This document shows, piece by piece, positions 38,064 through 47,952 of a stretch of 64,000 nucleotides of DNA (position 1 is the stretch's first letter; each line of letters opens with the position of its first letter). The notes under the pieces are model-generated. The model worked only from the letters and a program-made list of their open reading frames with translations. It did not search any database and was not told the origin of the DNA. Origin of the DNA: Paracyclopina nana (taxonomy: Eukaryota > Arthropoda > Copepoda > Cyclopoida > Cyclopettidae); contig JAGUCH010000005.1 in assembly GCA_019096065.1 (NCBI GenBank), positions 5,084,001 through 5,148,000 of the forward strand, in the 5' to 3' direction. Position numbers and translations under genes: made by a program.

Positions 38064-38350
38064 CGGCAGTGAACGAAAACAAAAACAAAACAAAAGTTTT
38101 AAAATTTGTTTTCGCATTTCAGGAATATAGCAACTCTACACTTGAGTGGACCTTTGTTGTTGTTGTTCTGAAGGCAACCTTACTACTTCAAAGCCATCGC
38201 CAATACCAATGATGTCGCTGATATAAAGAAGGAGCGGATCGTGCCACCCAACTGAGGTAAGAGTTGACATGATGCAAAAAAGTGCTTGAGATTAATGCTT
38301 TGTCTTTACAGGGGGCCCGTATGCGCTCCTTGCATTAAAGTTGTGGTAAA

Positions 38351-41300
38351 ATGAGCAACCCGCCATTGGCCACAACGACAACCTCTTCGGCCGACACCAT
38401 GACGATAAACAGCAACGAGCCCACTGGGTCCAACATGGAGGAGGACGCCTCTCCGCCCTCCTGCAAAAAGCTCAAGTTGGATATTGACATCGCCAAAGGC
38501 CAAGTCAATTGCACCAACAATGCCTCGCCCAAGACCTCGAGGCAACGGCTGTTGGACAAGCGGCTGGCGAGAAGGGCCAAGATACTCGAGTCCTACAAAG
38601 ACAACATGTCCGAGCTCTTCTTCCTCCAGTCCAAAGGCAACGTCGTAGATCTTCCTGCCTTCAGAAAGAAACCAAGCCAGCAGTTCCTGAATTTCCTCAA
38701 GTCCAACAATGCGCCTGAGGAGATTCTCGAGGAAATCAGATTGGTTGTCCTGGGGCCCAACGCCAGCCTGGAAAAGCCACAAGTTTCTGTTTCCTCCACC
38801 ACTGGCAAGGTGACAGTGACCTCTGCCGCCATGGCTGCCGCAGTGTTGGCCGTCCATGGGCCGAATTGGAAGCCCATTGTGGCATCCTCAGCAGACACAG
38901 CAGCCTCCACTTCATCGACTGCATCAAAGCCTCCATATTCACCGCGTTCAAATTTGCTGTCACCTGTCAAGTTTGGCGACCAACTGCAGCCCTACCCGGC
39001 GTCAAGAGCAAATGCCATAGTGTCATCCTACGCTTCATATAGGTTACCTTCCTACTCAAGAGACCTCCTAACTGAAAAAATCCGACAAGAAGCCTGGGTG
39101 ACGCGACGAGTCAATGATCTTGCCAGGGAGGGGCTGTGGTCGGAGAAAAGGCTGCCCAAAGTTTGTGAACGGCCCAGGCCGAAAACGCATTGGGACTCGC
39201 TGCTCTCCGAGATGCAGTGGCTGGCTGTTGATTTTCATGAAGAGCGAAAATGGAAGATGGCAGTTGCCAAAATGCTCGCTTATTCGGCCAAAAAGTATGT
39301 TGAGCAGCAGGCAGAGCGGCAGGCTCGCAAGGCTGAAATTTTGGAGCAGAAAAAGCGACGCATTGCTCGGTTCATGGCTGGCCAAGTTGAGCTCTTTTGG
39401 AGCAGCATTTCCATCACCAACACCGAGCTCAGCGAGGACAAGGATGAGCCAACGCCGACGACAGCCAACACAACTACCACGGCTGAACTCCTTCATCACC
39501 ACGGTGAAGCTTCCAGTGAAAGTGGTGTGTGCAATCTGGACGACGATGACGACGAAGACCAGAGCAATGTTGACGAGGAGGATGACAACGTGTTTGAAGC
39601 TTTCGAAGAGGAGGACTTGGATGAGTCCACCATTGCGGAGCAGGAAGACTATGAGTCGACACATTATGATAGTTGGCATGAGCAAGAACTGACCATTTTG
39701 AGCGAGGACAATGCCAAGCCCATCGAGGCTGTGCTGGCCTCCTCGTTTCCGGGCTATGATCTCAATACACCTTATGACTTGCAGCAGCACGACTCTTCTC
39801 TATCGTCGGAAGATGACGACTCTGAAGACCTTGACCTCGACTCCGATGACGAGGATGAGGGAGAGGATGAAGAAGAATTTTCTTTCTCGGACTCTGAGAA
39901 GGTCATCCACCTGCCTTTGTCGACGCGTCAACGCAAGTTGTACGACGACTACCTCAGCTCCACCTCTAGCCAGAATGCTCTTGAAAGTCTAGACGCGAAA
40001 GCCATTGCAAGCGTGCTCCAAACATTGAGGAAGATCTGCAATCATCCTCAACTTTTGGATGAACGCGCGGATGAGTTGAGCAGTGAAGAAGTACCTGACA
40101 GTGAGGAGCCAAGCAACTTTGTGAGAATTGCTGATTGCCTCAGAATTCCTGGTTTGGTGGCGAGAGCCACGGACTATCAGCCCCTTGAAATGGTGGACTT
40201 GGCCTCGCTGAACCTCGTGTTTTACACCCACGAGTCCACCCTCACTGCAATCACCTCTGACAGGATTCGCAAGTGCTGTGCACCCAAGGTTCTCATCGAG
40301 GAGCTTCCAGAGGAGGCAACTCAGCCTAAAATTCCCAAGTTCCCCTTCAGCTTGACAGCGGAAGGGTGGCTCATGGAAACAACAACCAAGTCCAAAGAAG
40401 AAGTTGGTAGCAGCGGCCAGGAGAAAAGTGCGGCTACTGCTACAACTGCTAAAGGGGCATTCCACAAAGACTCTCTCAATGTGATAGCCAGATTCAATGA
40501 GCGGCGGTGCAATGGGATGCCGCTGTATGGCCAGGACCTGATTGAGGTTCTCACCATTGTGTCTGATGAGGCCATATGTTCACCCCCGAAGTTGTCGTCG
40601 TCAGGCTCTGGTGGCATCTGGAAGGGCTCAGGATTTGTGGCCCCTGGCTGCCTGCAGGCTGGAATTTTGCCAGACACTCTTGCCTCTCAGTTTTGGCCCT
40701 TTTTCGGTGCCAAGAAGCCCCAGCTGAGAGCCTCCAAGCATTTGCGCTCACGGTGGCTGAAAACAACGACGGTCTCCCACGACCTCTCCGCATTGACCAT
40801 GCAAATTCATTCAGATACTACAGTTGGACTCTCTGTGCCTCCCAAAGTCCAGTTGGTGGCTGGTTTTAATCGGACTCATTTAGTTTTGACATCCAAACAT
40901 TTAGCCGTCGTCGAGGCTGTCAAGTTTGCTCGCGCCAAAGCCACCGGGGCTGGAATTTCATCAACATCATCATCATATAGGGCAATTTTGACATCGGCCG
41001 AAAACAAGAACCTGAGAGAGGTGAGCTCAAAGTTGACCCACTTGGACAGCTTGCTGCAAAACTTCCGCAAGAATGGAGAGCGAGCGCTGATATTTTGTGA
41101 AATGCCCGAAATGCTCTCGTTGCTGATGCGATATTTGCGGACGCATCGCTACCCATTTGCGTACCTCGACCCCGAAGCCACAATCAAAGAGAGGTTAACT
41201 GTCATGGAAGAGTTCACCGACCGCAACAGTCTCCTTGTGCTGCTGGCGTCAAGAAAAGCTGCTGCGACGACCATCCACTTGAATCGGTTTTGCGGCTACT

Positions 41301-44300
41301 CCAACGTATGTAACGTCGTGTTCTTTGACTCTAATCTTAACAACAATCCTGATCATGCGGACACTTTGGAATGGTGCAAGAGCTTCAGCGGCTTGAACCG
41401 GCTCACAGTTTACAAATTAGTGTGTGAAGGCACCGTTGAAGACAGCCTCAGTATTAAAGCTTTGCAGCAAAAGTTGATGCTCAACAGCCGTTGCGTTGAA
41501 GATCTCGCCATGGAGACCACGAGCAATGGACCACTGGCAAAGATTAAAAAGCATGCTCTAGATGCATTGTTCAACCCAAATCTCGGAGACAACGGTCTCC
41601 TAGGGAGAAATCAGAATGTAAGTTGTGCAATCCTCACTTTTTACGTGTCCCACTATATAGCTATATTTTATTATTTTTAAGGTGGAGGAGGAAACAACTC
41701 TGGTTAAAATAATGGAGGACCAAGAAGCCATCGCTCAGCTTGGCTGGTTGTGGTCAGACAAGAATCACACTTTGGGACAGAGCATTGTCGAACTTTCACA
41801 GCAAGTTGATAAAGGCTGTGTAAAGGATGAACTCAAACCAATTGAGAGGTGAGTAGTAAAGTCAAATTTCTCAATGGAAACAATTGAGCTTTTTAAAAAT
41901 TCGCTTTATAATAACCTAGAATGACTGTCTTACCACATCTAATTTAGAATGCTTACATGCGTTGAACTAATTTTTTTGTCCGTTTACTTACCAGTATCAC
42001 GTTAATACTATTTGTTTAAAAAATTATATAGCGTCAACTATTTTCGCCAGTTATCTCGCATTTGCGCTCTTATTTAAAAAGGACTAAATGTTTTGCGTAA
42101 AAACCAAAAATATTCAAGCTTTCCAATTTTAGTCATTGGAAAGCTTTGGTTTGTAGCTTTGAAGATTGTGGAATCGTTTTTTTGTGTTGCTCTAAGAACA
42201 CAGCTTTTGTCTAGCTTTGGTTTTCAGTGCTCTCATGATTCAAATATGTAGCCATGCGGATTGATGCGCAATTGTTTGGGCCTCATCTACTTATAAAAAG
42301 AAACATTAGTCTCAAAAATGCGTTAAGTTGAGCGATTCAGCTAAAAGCAATGCTCCTCATATTTTTTTGTTTAATGCTTTATTTGACCAAGTTCTTAACT
42401 AGCTGGGTAATTAGAAGAGTAAACAGCTTACAAATTTAATAAGCTGACATTTGTGTAACTCGTTCTCCAGCTAATTAACGAGGCAATTTATCCTCAAGTG
42501 CATTAATTTGCTTTTTCACGTGTAGTATAGGGTTTCATCGCTGCAATTTTATTTCAGATACGCTTGTGAAGTTCTTCCGACTCTTTCCAAAGAAGGGGAT
42601 TTGGTGGCTGATTCCTTCAGCCTTATTGAGCCAGAAGATGTGGAAGCAGAGAAAATCGAATGGGAAGAAGCTTATCAACGTGAATTGGCCATTTTGGCTG
42701 CGGAACTCGAAGACCTCGAAAAAATGGAGCCTCAGCTGACTTATTCAAGGGAGGATGCGAGTCGATCATGGCATGGAAAAGATGGTCAGCCCATGCCCCT
42801 ATGGACCCCACCCATGCCTTCGACTCTAATGGCAGACTCAAAGCAAGGCACCCTTAGGATTGAAGATCATCTCTCGTACTTGTACGAGATCTCTCTGATG
42901 GAGGAAGTTGATTTGCCGCAAGTCTATGTGAAGAAGGACCTGAAGCGATCTGGCTCGGAAGCAGGCATGAATGATCATGACAAGCATAAAATTCGCAAGG
43001 ATGATGGGGCCTTTCCCTCGCTGCCTTCTCAAGGCGGAGCGCCAAGATCATTATTTGACCGTCATCCAGGCATTCAGAAGCAAAAGCTGAAGGCACAGCA
43101 GAAAAAGTTCCCCATTGGCTCTGGTCCTGGCTTTGTGCAGCATCCTCTCGTTCCTGGTGTTGCTGGGGCATCATCAAATAGCCTCAGTTTCCAAGCAAAC
43201 GCCGTGTCCGGCCTCAGGCATCCCATTCCAAGGCAGCAGGTTGAAGCTGAGAATCAGCCCGACTGGCTCATCCAGGAGGACTGGGCTCTTTTGCATACCA
43301 TCAAAGATATTCAAGGTTTACCGCTGACTCTGAATACCATGTCCCCAGCTCACACAGTCAATTGGGATTTGGTCAGCGACATGGTCAACGCAGTGTCCCG
43401 AGTCTACCGTGGCCCAAGACAATGCAAGCATCGTTTTGACACCATCATTACGCCAAGAGAAGAAGGCCGCATGCACTATGAACTTCCAGGATCGTCCACC
43501 GCCTCAACATTGGCTGTGGCTGCTTCAAATAGCAAGAAGTCGAAAAAGAAGCAACTGACTGGAGCTTCCGGCCTCAAGCTGCCCAATGCGCCAGCCAAAA
43601 TGAGCCGGCCCATGAAAACCTCCCAGATATTTGCTCAAGACAGGAACACATCTTGGTCAGCTTTGTTTGCGACTCGCTTCGAAACAATCAAGTCAGTTGC
43701 CAACAAACGATCGCCCACTACCAAATCAATGATGGTGACTCCGGCGCAAAAAAGCTCAAACCACGCCACGGTGTTGTCCGACTGCAAGATTTCCTACGAT
43801 GCTCCTTTGAATCCCATTCAGGTGGCTGCCAATCGAGCTGAGAGGATCCAAAAGGAAAAGCAGAAGAGCGCCCAAGACGCTGCCAACCAGCAACTTCAGC
43901 AACGTGTGGCTGCGGCACAAGCTGCAGCAAATGCAGCTCAGCAGTCGGCGGCTGCCACAGCTCGTGTCGCTATTGTACAACAGCAGCAGCAGCAGCCGCA
44001 ACAGCAGCAAGCAGTTGTGGTTGGCATCAGTCAGCAAATTCCAAATGTGGGCGGAGGTCCCAACGCCCAGCAGCAGGTGAGGCAAGTAATCAGCCATCAT
44101 CAGGCCGTTCAAGAGCTGGTGAGGTCGCAGCCTCAAGCAGTTTCCATGGCTCAGCAACAGCAACCGACTGTAGTAGTGACTTCCCATCCACCTGTGGTGT
44201 CCGTAGCCAATTTGACTCCAAGCCAACTTGCTCAAGTGAAGCAGGCTGCTGCTCAAGCTGGGAAACAGGCTGGAGCCGTGGTTGCCACGTCTCCTGCTGG

Positions 44301-45508
44301 TACCAGCGTGCAAGGAAGACTCACACCTCAGCAAGTGAACATCTTGAAGCAACAACAGGCAATGCTGAAGAAAAACAACGAGGCCAAGGCCAGACTTCAG
44401 GGTATGCAGCAAGTTCAGGCCACGGCCGTCGTGGCTGCCACCACCAACACAGGGCAGAAAGTGTCGATTGCTGTGACGCCCAGCGGCGTGACTCTGGCCT
44501 CAATTGTGTCGAATTCGATGCCAGCTGGAGCGGTGACTGTGGTGACTCAGGCCATGGGCCAGCAGAAGTTGATCAGGGGCGTGACTGCTGCAGGAGCCAA
44601 GGGCAACCTCAGAATGACTGAGGCCGATATGAAGCTGCTTCTGGCTAGCAAGCAGCAAATTCAGCAGCAGCAGCAACAGCATGCTCAGCAGCAGCAATCG
44701 CAGATGAAGGCCTCTCCGCACCAGCAAAGCGTGACCACCTTGCTGCAAGGCATTCAAACCACTCTGGTGAAACCTGCTACCAGTGGTGGAGTCTCTGCTG
44801 TGACGGGCAGCAATGCTGGTGTGGCCGTTTCTGGAGCCACGCAAAGTGTCACAATCCCACTGCAAATGCAGAGCATCCAAGGCATCAAAACTTTGCGACA
44901 GACGCCCAACCAACAGCAAATGGTCCAGTTGCGGCATCAGCTTGTGCAGCAAGGACCCCGCTCCAAAATCATTCCCGGTGGTCAGGCGATATTAACCACA
45001 AATCAGCAAGGCCAAAAAGTCTTCAGCCAGGTTGCAGGCGCGAAAGGCATTCCAACTCAGCTTATCGTGTCCTCTGCATCCAACAAACCTGTGATCCAGC
45101 AGTTCCAGCAAATCAAGGCGCAAGGCCAGCCAGGCACAACTGTCAACTACCAACAAGCTTTGCTGCAAGCCAAAAGCCAAGGCCAGGGAGTGCAAGCTCG
45201 AGTCATACCAGCCACTGTGTCAGGCCGGCCTCAGCAGATTCACGTGGTCGCAGCTCCAGCCTCTTCTCTGCCCCAGGGACCCGGAGGGCGTCATGCAGCT
45301 CCCAATGTCACTGTTGATGCTTCAGGTCGGCCAACCTCTGGAGCCGTTCAGATTGGCTCTCAAATCCGAGTGGCTGCGGGCACGTCTCCCCAAATCCTGA
45401 ATCAAGTGCTCCGATCTCCTTCGGCAAATGTGATTGCCCAAGCTCAGGCTTCGAACAATATCAATGCCTCGACCACAAAGTTGCAAGTGGTTCACGCGGC
45501 AACGGCCC

Positions 45509-45543
<35 letters not shown>

Positions 45544-45564
45544 AATGAACAACATAATGGCTAA
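38351..45564 (+). CDS. EP400: EP400/Domino-like protein lacking the first ATPase lobe
   Basis: Three exons (38351-41617, 41682-41848, 42558-45564) encode 2146 residues. EP400/Domino is the SNF2-type subunit of the Tip60/NuA4 complex that exchanges H2A.Z and acetylates chromatin. Domains seen: HSA helix near residues 278-350 (HWDSLLSEMQWLAVDFHEER), an acidic stretch containing DESTIAEQE and a second at about 489-510, then the start of SNF2 lobe 2 (LPLSTRQRKLYDDYLS, LRKICNHPQLLD), the long family-typical insertion, the second half of lobe 2 (GERALIFCEMPEML), a SANT domain near 1378-1445 and a Gln-rich tail ending in 12 glutamines. Lobe 1 with Walker A and B is absent: acidic sequence runs straight into lobe 2 in one open exon. 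Motifs V and VI of lobe 2 are also degraded. The reading frame is otherwise intact, so I read it as a functional gene for a non-catalytic protein. The start follows an in-frame stop in the 5' UTR. Confidence 0.9.
41849..42557 (+). other. Second intron of the EP400-like gene
   Basis: 709-bp AT-rich intron. I checked it for the missing ATPase lobe and saw no helicase motif in any frame. Confidence 0.6.
45508..45543 (+). repeat. (CAA)12 repeat coding for polyglutamine
   Basis: Twelve perfect CAA units encode the terminal polyglutamine tract of the EP400-like protein, 6 codons before the stop. Perfect repetition suggests that the length varies between individuals. Confidence 0.9.
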
Positions 45565-46447
45565 TTCAATCTGCAATATGTACAACTTACCGTTCTCCTA
45601 ATTACTACCCTCTGTAAATGCATTTTCTTATAGAAAGTCACATCCAGAAGCTGCCACGCTATATTACTATATTATGAAGCTCCCAACTGAGTCTTGTGTG
45701 CCAACCGCGCTTCTTCTTTTGGGGGGCATTTTAAAAGGATGAATCAATAAATTATATCCTCCTCCTCCTCCCACAATTTTGTTTGACGATCCCCACATAC
45801 TACTACTACACCAATTTTGTACTACTACAACTCTGAGATTAAAGAAAAATGCAGACAAAATGCTTGTCTTGAGTAGTGTTCTAAAAAGTCTGAGATAGAG
45901 AACAATAAACTCGCTGATCTTCATGGACAGATCAGAAAATAAAATTGAAATTTCATTCAATCCGTGAAAGCATCACCTACATCTTGCTCGAGATTCTTCG
46001 TAGCTTCAGTACACTATCTCGACATGAGCAGCTTTCTTATCAAGCCGAGTGAGGATAGAAATCTCGAAAAAGTTGATGATCTAAAGTAGAGAGGGATGAT
46101 GTAGTAGTAGCTTCTCCCCGCCAAGAACATCGTTTATATTTTACGTAAATGCCACATATGCATACATTCTTGATACCGGCGCTGCCGTAAGATATCTCAT
46201 TTTCAAAAATTGTTTTCAAACGGTTATTAATTTTCGCACCTTTACTATACTCAAAGGTTCCGACCTAACCATGATTGACATTAATGAGCTCATCTTATGA
46301 CACGCCTCTTATAAATAGTGTCCAAATCCATTTCGAATTATGAATTTATTACAGAAAAAAATGAGTTACCAATTGTGAAAATAGAAATCGTGTTCGATTG
46401 GCACAAGTTGTCCAGGTGCCTGTGCAATCTACTCAACATTTGCGCTC
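45565..46447. other. EP400-like 3' UTR and intergenic DNA
   Basis: Contains the 3' UTR with a poly(A) signal at 45746-45751 and CTACTA-type clusters near 45800. Beyond about 45770 I see only AT-rich unique DNA up to the motif array that starts near 46448. Confidence 0.5.
45746..45751 (+). promoter_or_regulatory. Poly(A) signal of the EP400-like gene
   Basis: AATAAA about 180 bases past the stop codon. Confidence 0.55.
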
Positions 46448-46650
46448 TGTAAATACTTAGATCACAAAGATACTAAAGATAGTTAAGATCCCAAATCTTT
46501 GGGATCTATATGTTGACAATTTTATAAACACATAGATCTCTGTTGGGCAAAGAGGATCTATGTATTGACAGTTTTCTCAGCTACAAGTTGGTGGTCAACA
46601 ATTAGATCCTCTTCAGGGAACAGAATCTAAGGATTGACATTTAAAGATCT
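46448..46650. repeat. GATC-rich motif array, left arm
   Basis: About 200 bp with three same-direction copies of a 15-16-bp motif close to GATCTATGTATTGACA (46503-46518, 46555-46570, 46625-46639) and several short AGATC palindromes. A related arm lies at 47461-47653, on the far side of two MITEs. The reverse complement of this arm aligns with the right arm over most of its length. Confidence 0.75.
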
Positions 46651-46794
46651 GTTTGGGCTCAACGCAAATTTATTTATAGACTAGGGTAGTACCAAACTCA
46701 TTCAAAGTATATATTTGCTTTATTTCCAACTCAAAAGAATGGGAAAAGCACTGACAATAATATTTTTGTAATAATTGTCGGTTGGCAAGCCTTA

Positions 46795-47016
46795 GGCCCT
46801 GTTCACCTGCATTATTATCAGCAAAATAATCCGCGATATTATGATGAAATTTGCATATATCTGGTATTTGTAAAATCATTTTTCAGATTTTGACTTCAAA
46901 ATCGGCCTATAGGTACCAAAAGCCATCCTACCCCAAAATAAAAATTCTCAGTTTCTCAGTATTTCTCTCCAATATTTTACCAAAATAACGGCCATAATAA
47001 GCAGGTGAACAGGCCC
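46795..47016 (+). mobile_element. MITE of the TTA-flanked family, copy A
   Basis: 222-bp element starting GGCCCTGTTCACCTGC and ending GCAGGTGAACAGGCCC, flanked by TTA (46792-46794 and 47017-47019). It is roughly 90 percent alike to copy B by eye and has no coding capacity. Confidence 0.9.
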
Positions 47017-47019
47017 TTA

Positions 47020-47241
47020 GGCCCTGTTCACCTGCATTATTATCAGCAAAATAACGAGCGATATTATGCTGATATTTGCAAATATCCGGTATTTGTGTAA
47101 TCATTTTTCAGATTTTGACTTCGGAATCGATCTATTGGTACCAAAAGCCATCCTGCTCCAAAATAAAAATTCTCAGTTTCTCAGTATTTCTCTCCAATAT
47201 TTTGCTAAAATAACGGCTATAATAAGCAGGTGAACAGGCCC
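47020..47241 (+). mobile_element. MITE of the TTA-flanked family, copy B
   Basis: 222-bp element in the same orientation as copy A and separated from it by a single shared TTA (47017-47019); the right-hand TTA is 47242-47244. The arrangement fits insertion of one element into the target duplication of the other. Confidence 0.9.
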
Positions 47242-47460
47242 TTAATCTCTCTTTTTTTTGGCCTGAAGATCTTTACAGTCAGTTAAACGGATCAGTCACA
47301 ATTCACAAACAATACTTGCATCTGTGATTGGAATAGGCTGAAGCCTTCTGAGAATAATAGATGTTTCAAATAGTTTTGAAGTAGTTTATGACAGTATCTA
47401 TTTGCAATGATTTTGATTTAGTTTACCCTAAAATCTAGTTCTGACTTTGTAGAGTCTATT

Positions 47461-47653
47461 AGGATCTTTAGATGTCAATACTTAGATCTTCATTGGTCGA
47501 AGAGGATCTATATTTGACTACCAATTCATTACCTGGAAATGTGTCAATATATAGATCCTCTTGGACCTATGAAGATCTAAGTATTGACAAAATTGTAAAT
47601 ACTTAGATCATAAAGATCCCGGATCTTTGCTATCTATAGGATCTTTGGGATCT
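47461..47653. repeat. GATC-rich motif array, right arm
   Basis: Three more copies of the 16-bp motif: two reversed (47473-47488, 47542-47557) and one in the left-arm direction (47574-47589). The arm ends about 300 bp upstream of the first myosin start codon. Confidence 0.75.
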
Positions 47654-47952
47654 AAAAATCCATGGACCCCAACATTTGCAAATGCTCTCTCCTCTCAACG
47701 CCCCTGTTTATGATCTCCAGATTGCTTGAATAAGATGGGGCTAAAGAAGCGCGCGCAAGTCTGGCCTCAATTTCTCATCCAGGCCAGCCTCCATAGTATA
47801 TATAAGTGTTTCACGGATCGGCGTGGCGTTGCTCTGGTGTTCTTCAGCCTCTGCTGCATCAACACCTATACCAGAGTCCTAGAAAAGAGAGTAAGCTTGA
47901 TTATAATTACACAATGGCATGATTCTAATAATTAATACTGTATTAGTAAGCA

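Larger units (their letters stand above)
35097..38350. other. Divergent intergenic region, choline transporter to EP400-like gene
   Basis: 3.25 kb with no supported coding gene. The left end is the transporter promoter and 5' UTR. On the right, splice-like sites suggest non-coding exons of the EP400-like gene: a donor at 37718/37719, an acceptor before 38122, a donor after 38256 and an acceptor before 38311. An in-frame stop at 38336-38338 shows that translation of that gene starts at 38351. Open frames at 35267-35572 (+), 35599-35853 (-) and 36453-36773 (+) are not recognised. Confidence 0.5.

Noticed and set aside
39068-39790. 240-codon antisense frame under the EP400-like gene
   Set aside because: Overlaps the HSA and acidic coding sequence on the other strand and shows no homology; a shadow frame.
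41849-42557. Possible home of the missing EP400 ATPase lobe in the second intron
   Set aside because: No helicase motif in any frame, and its position after lobe 2 would be wrong.
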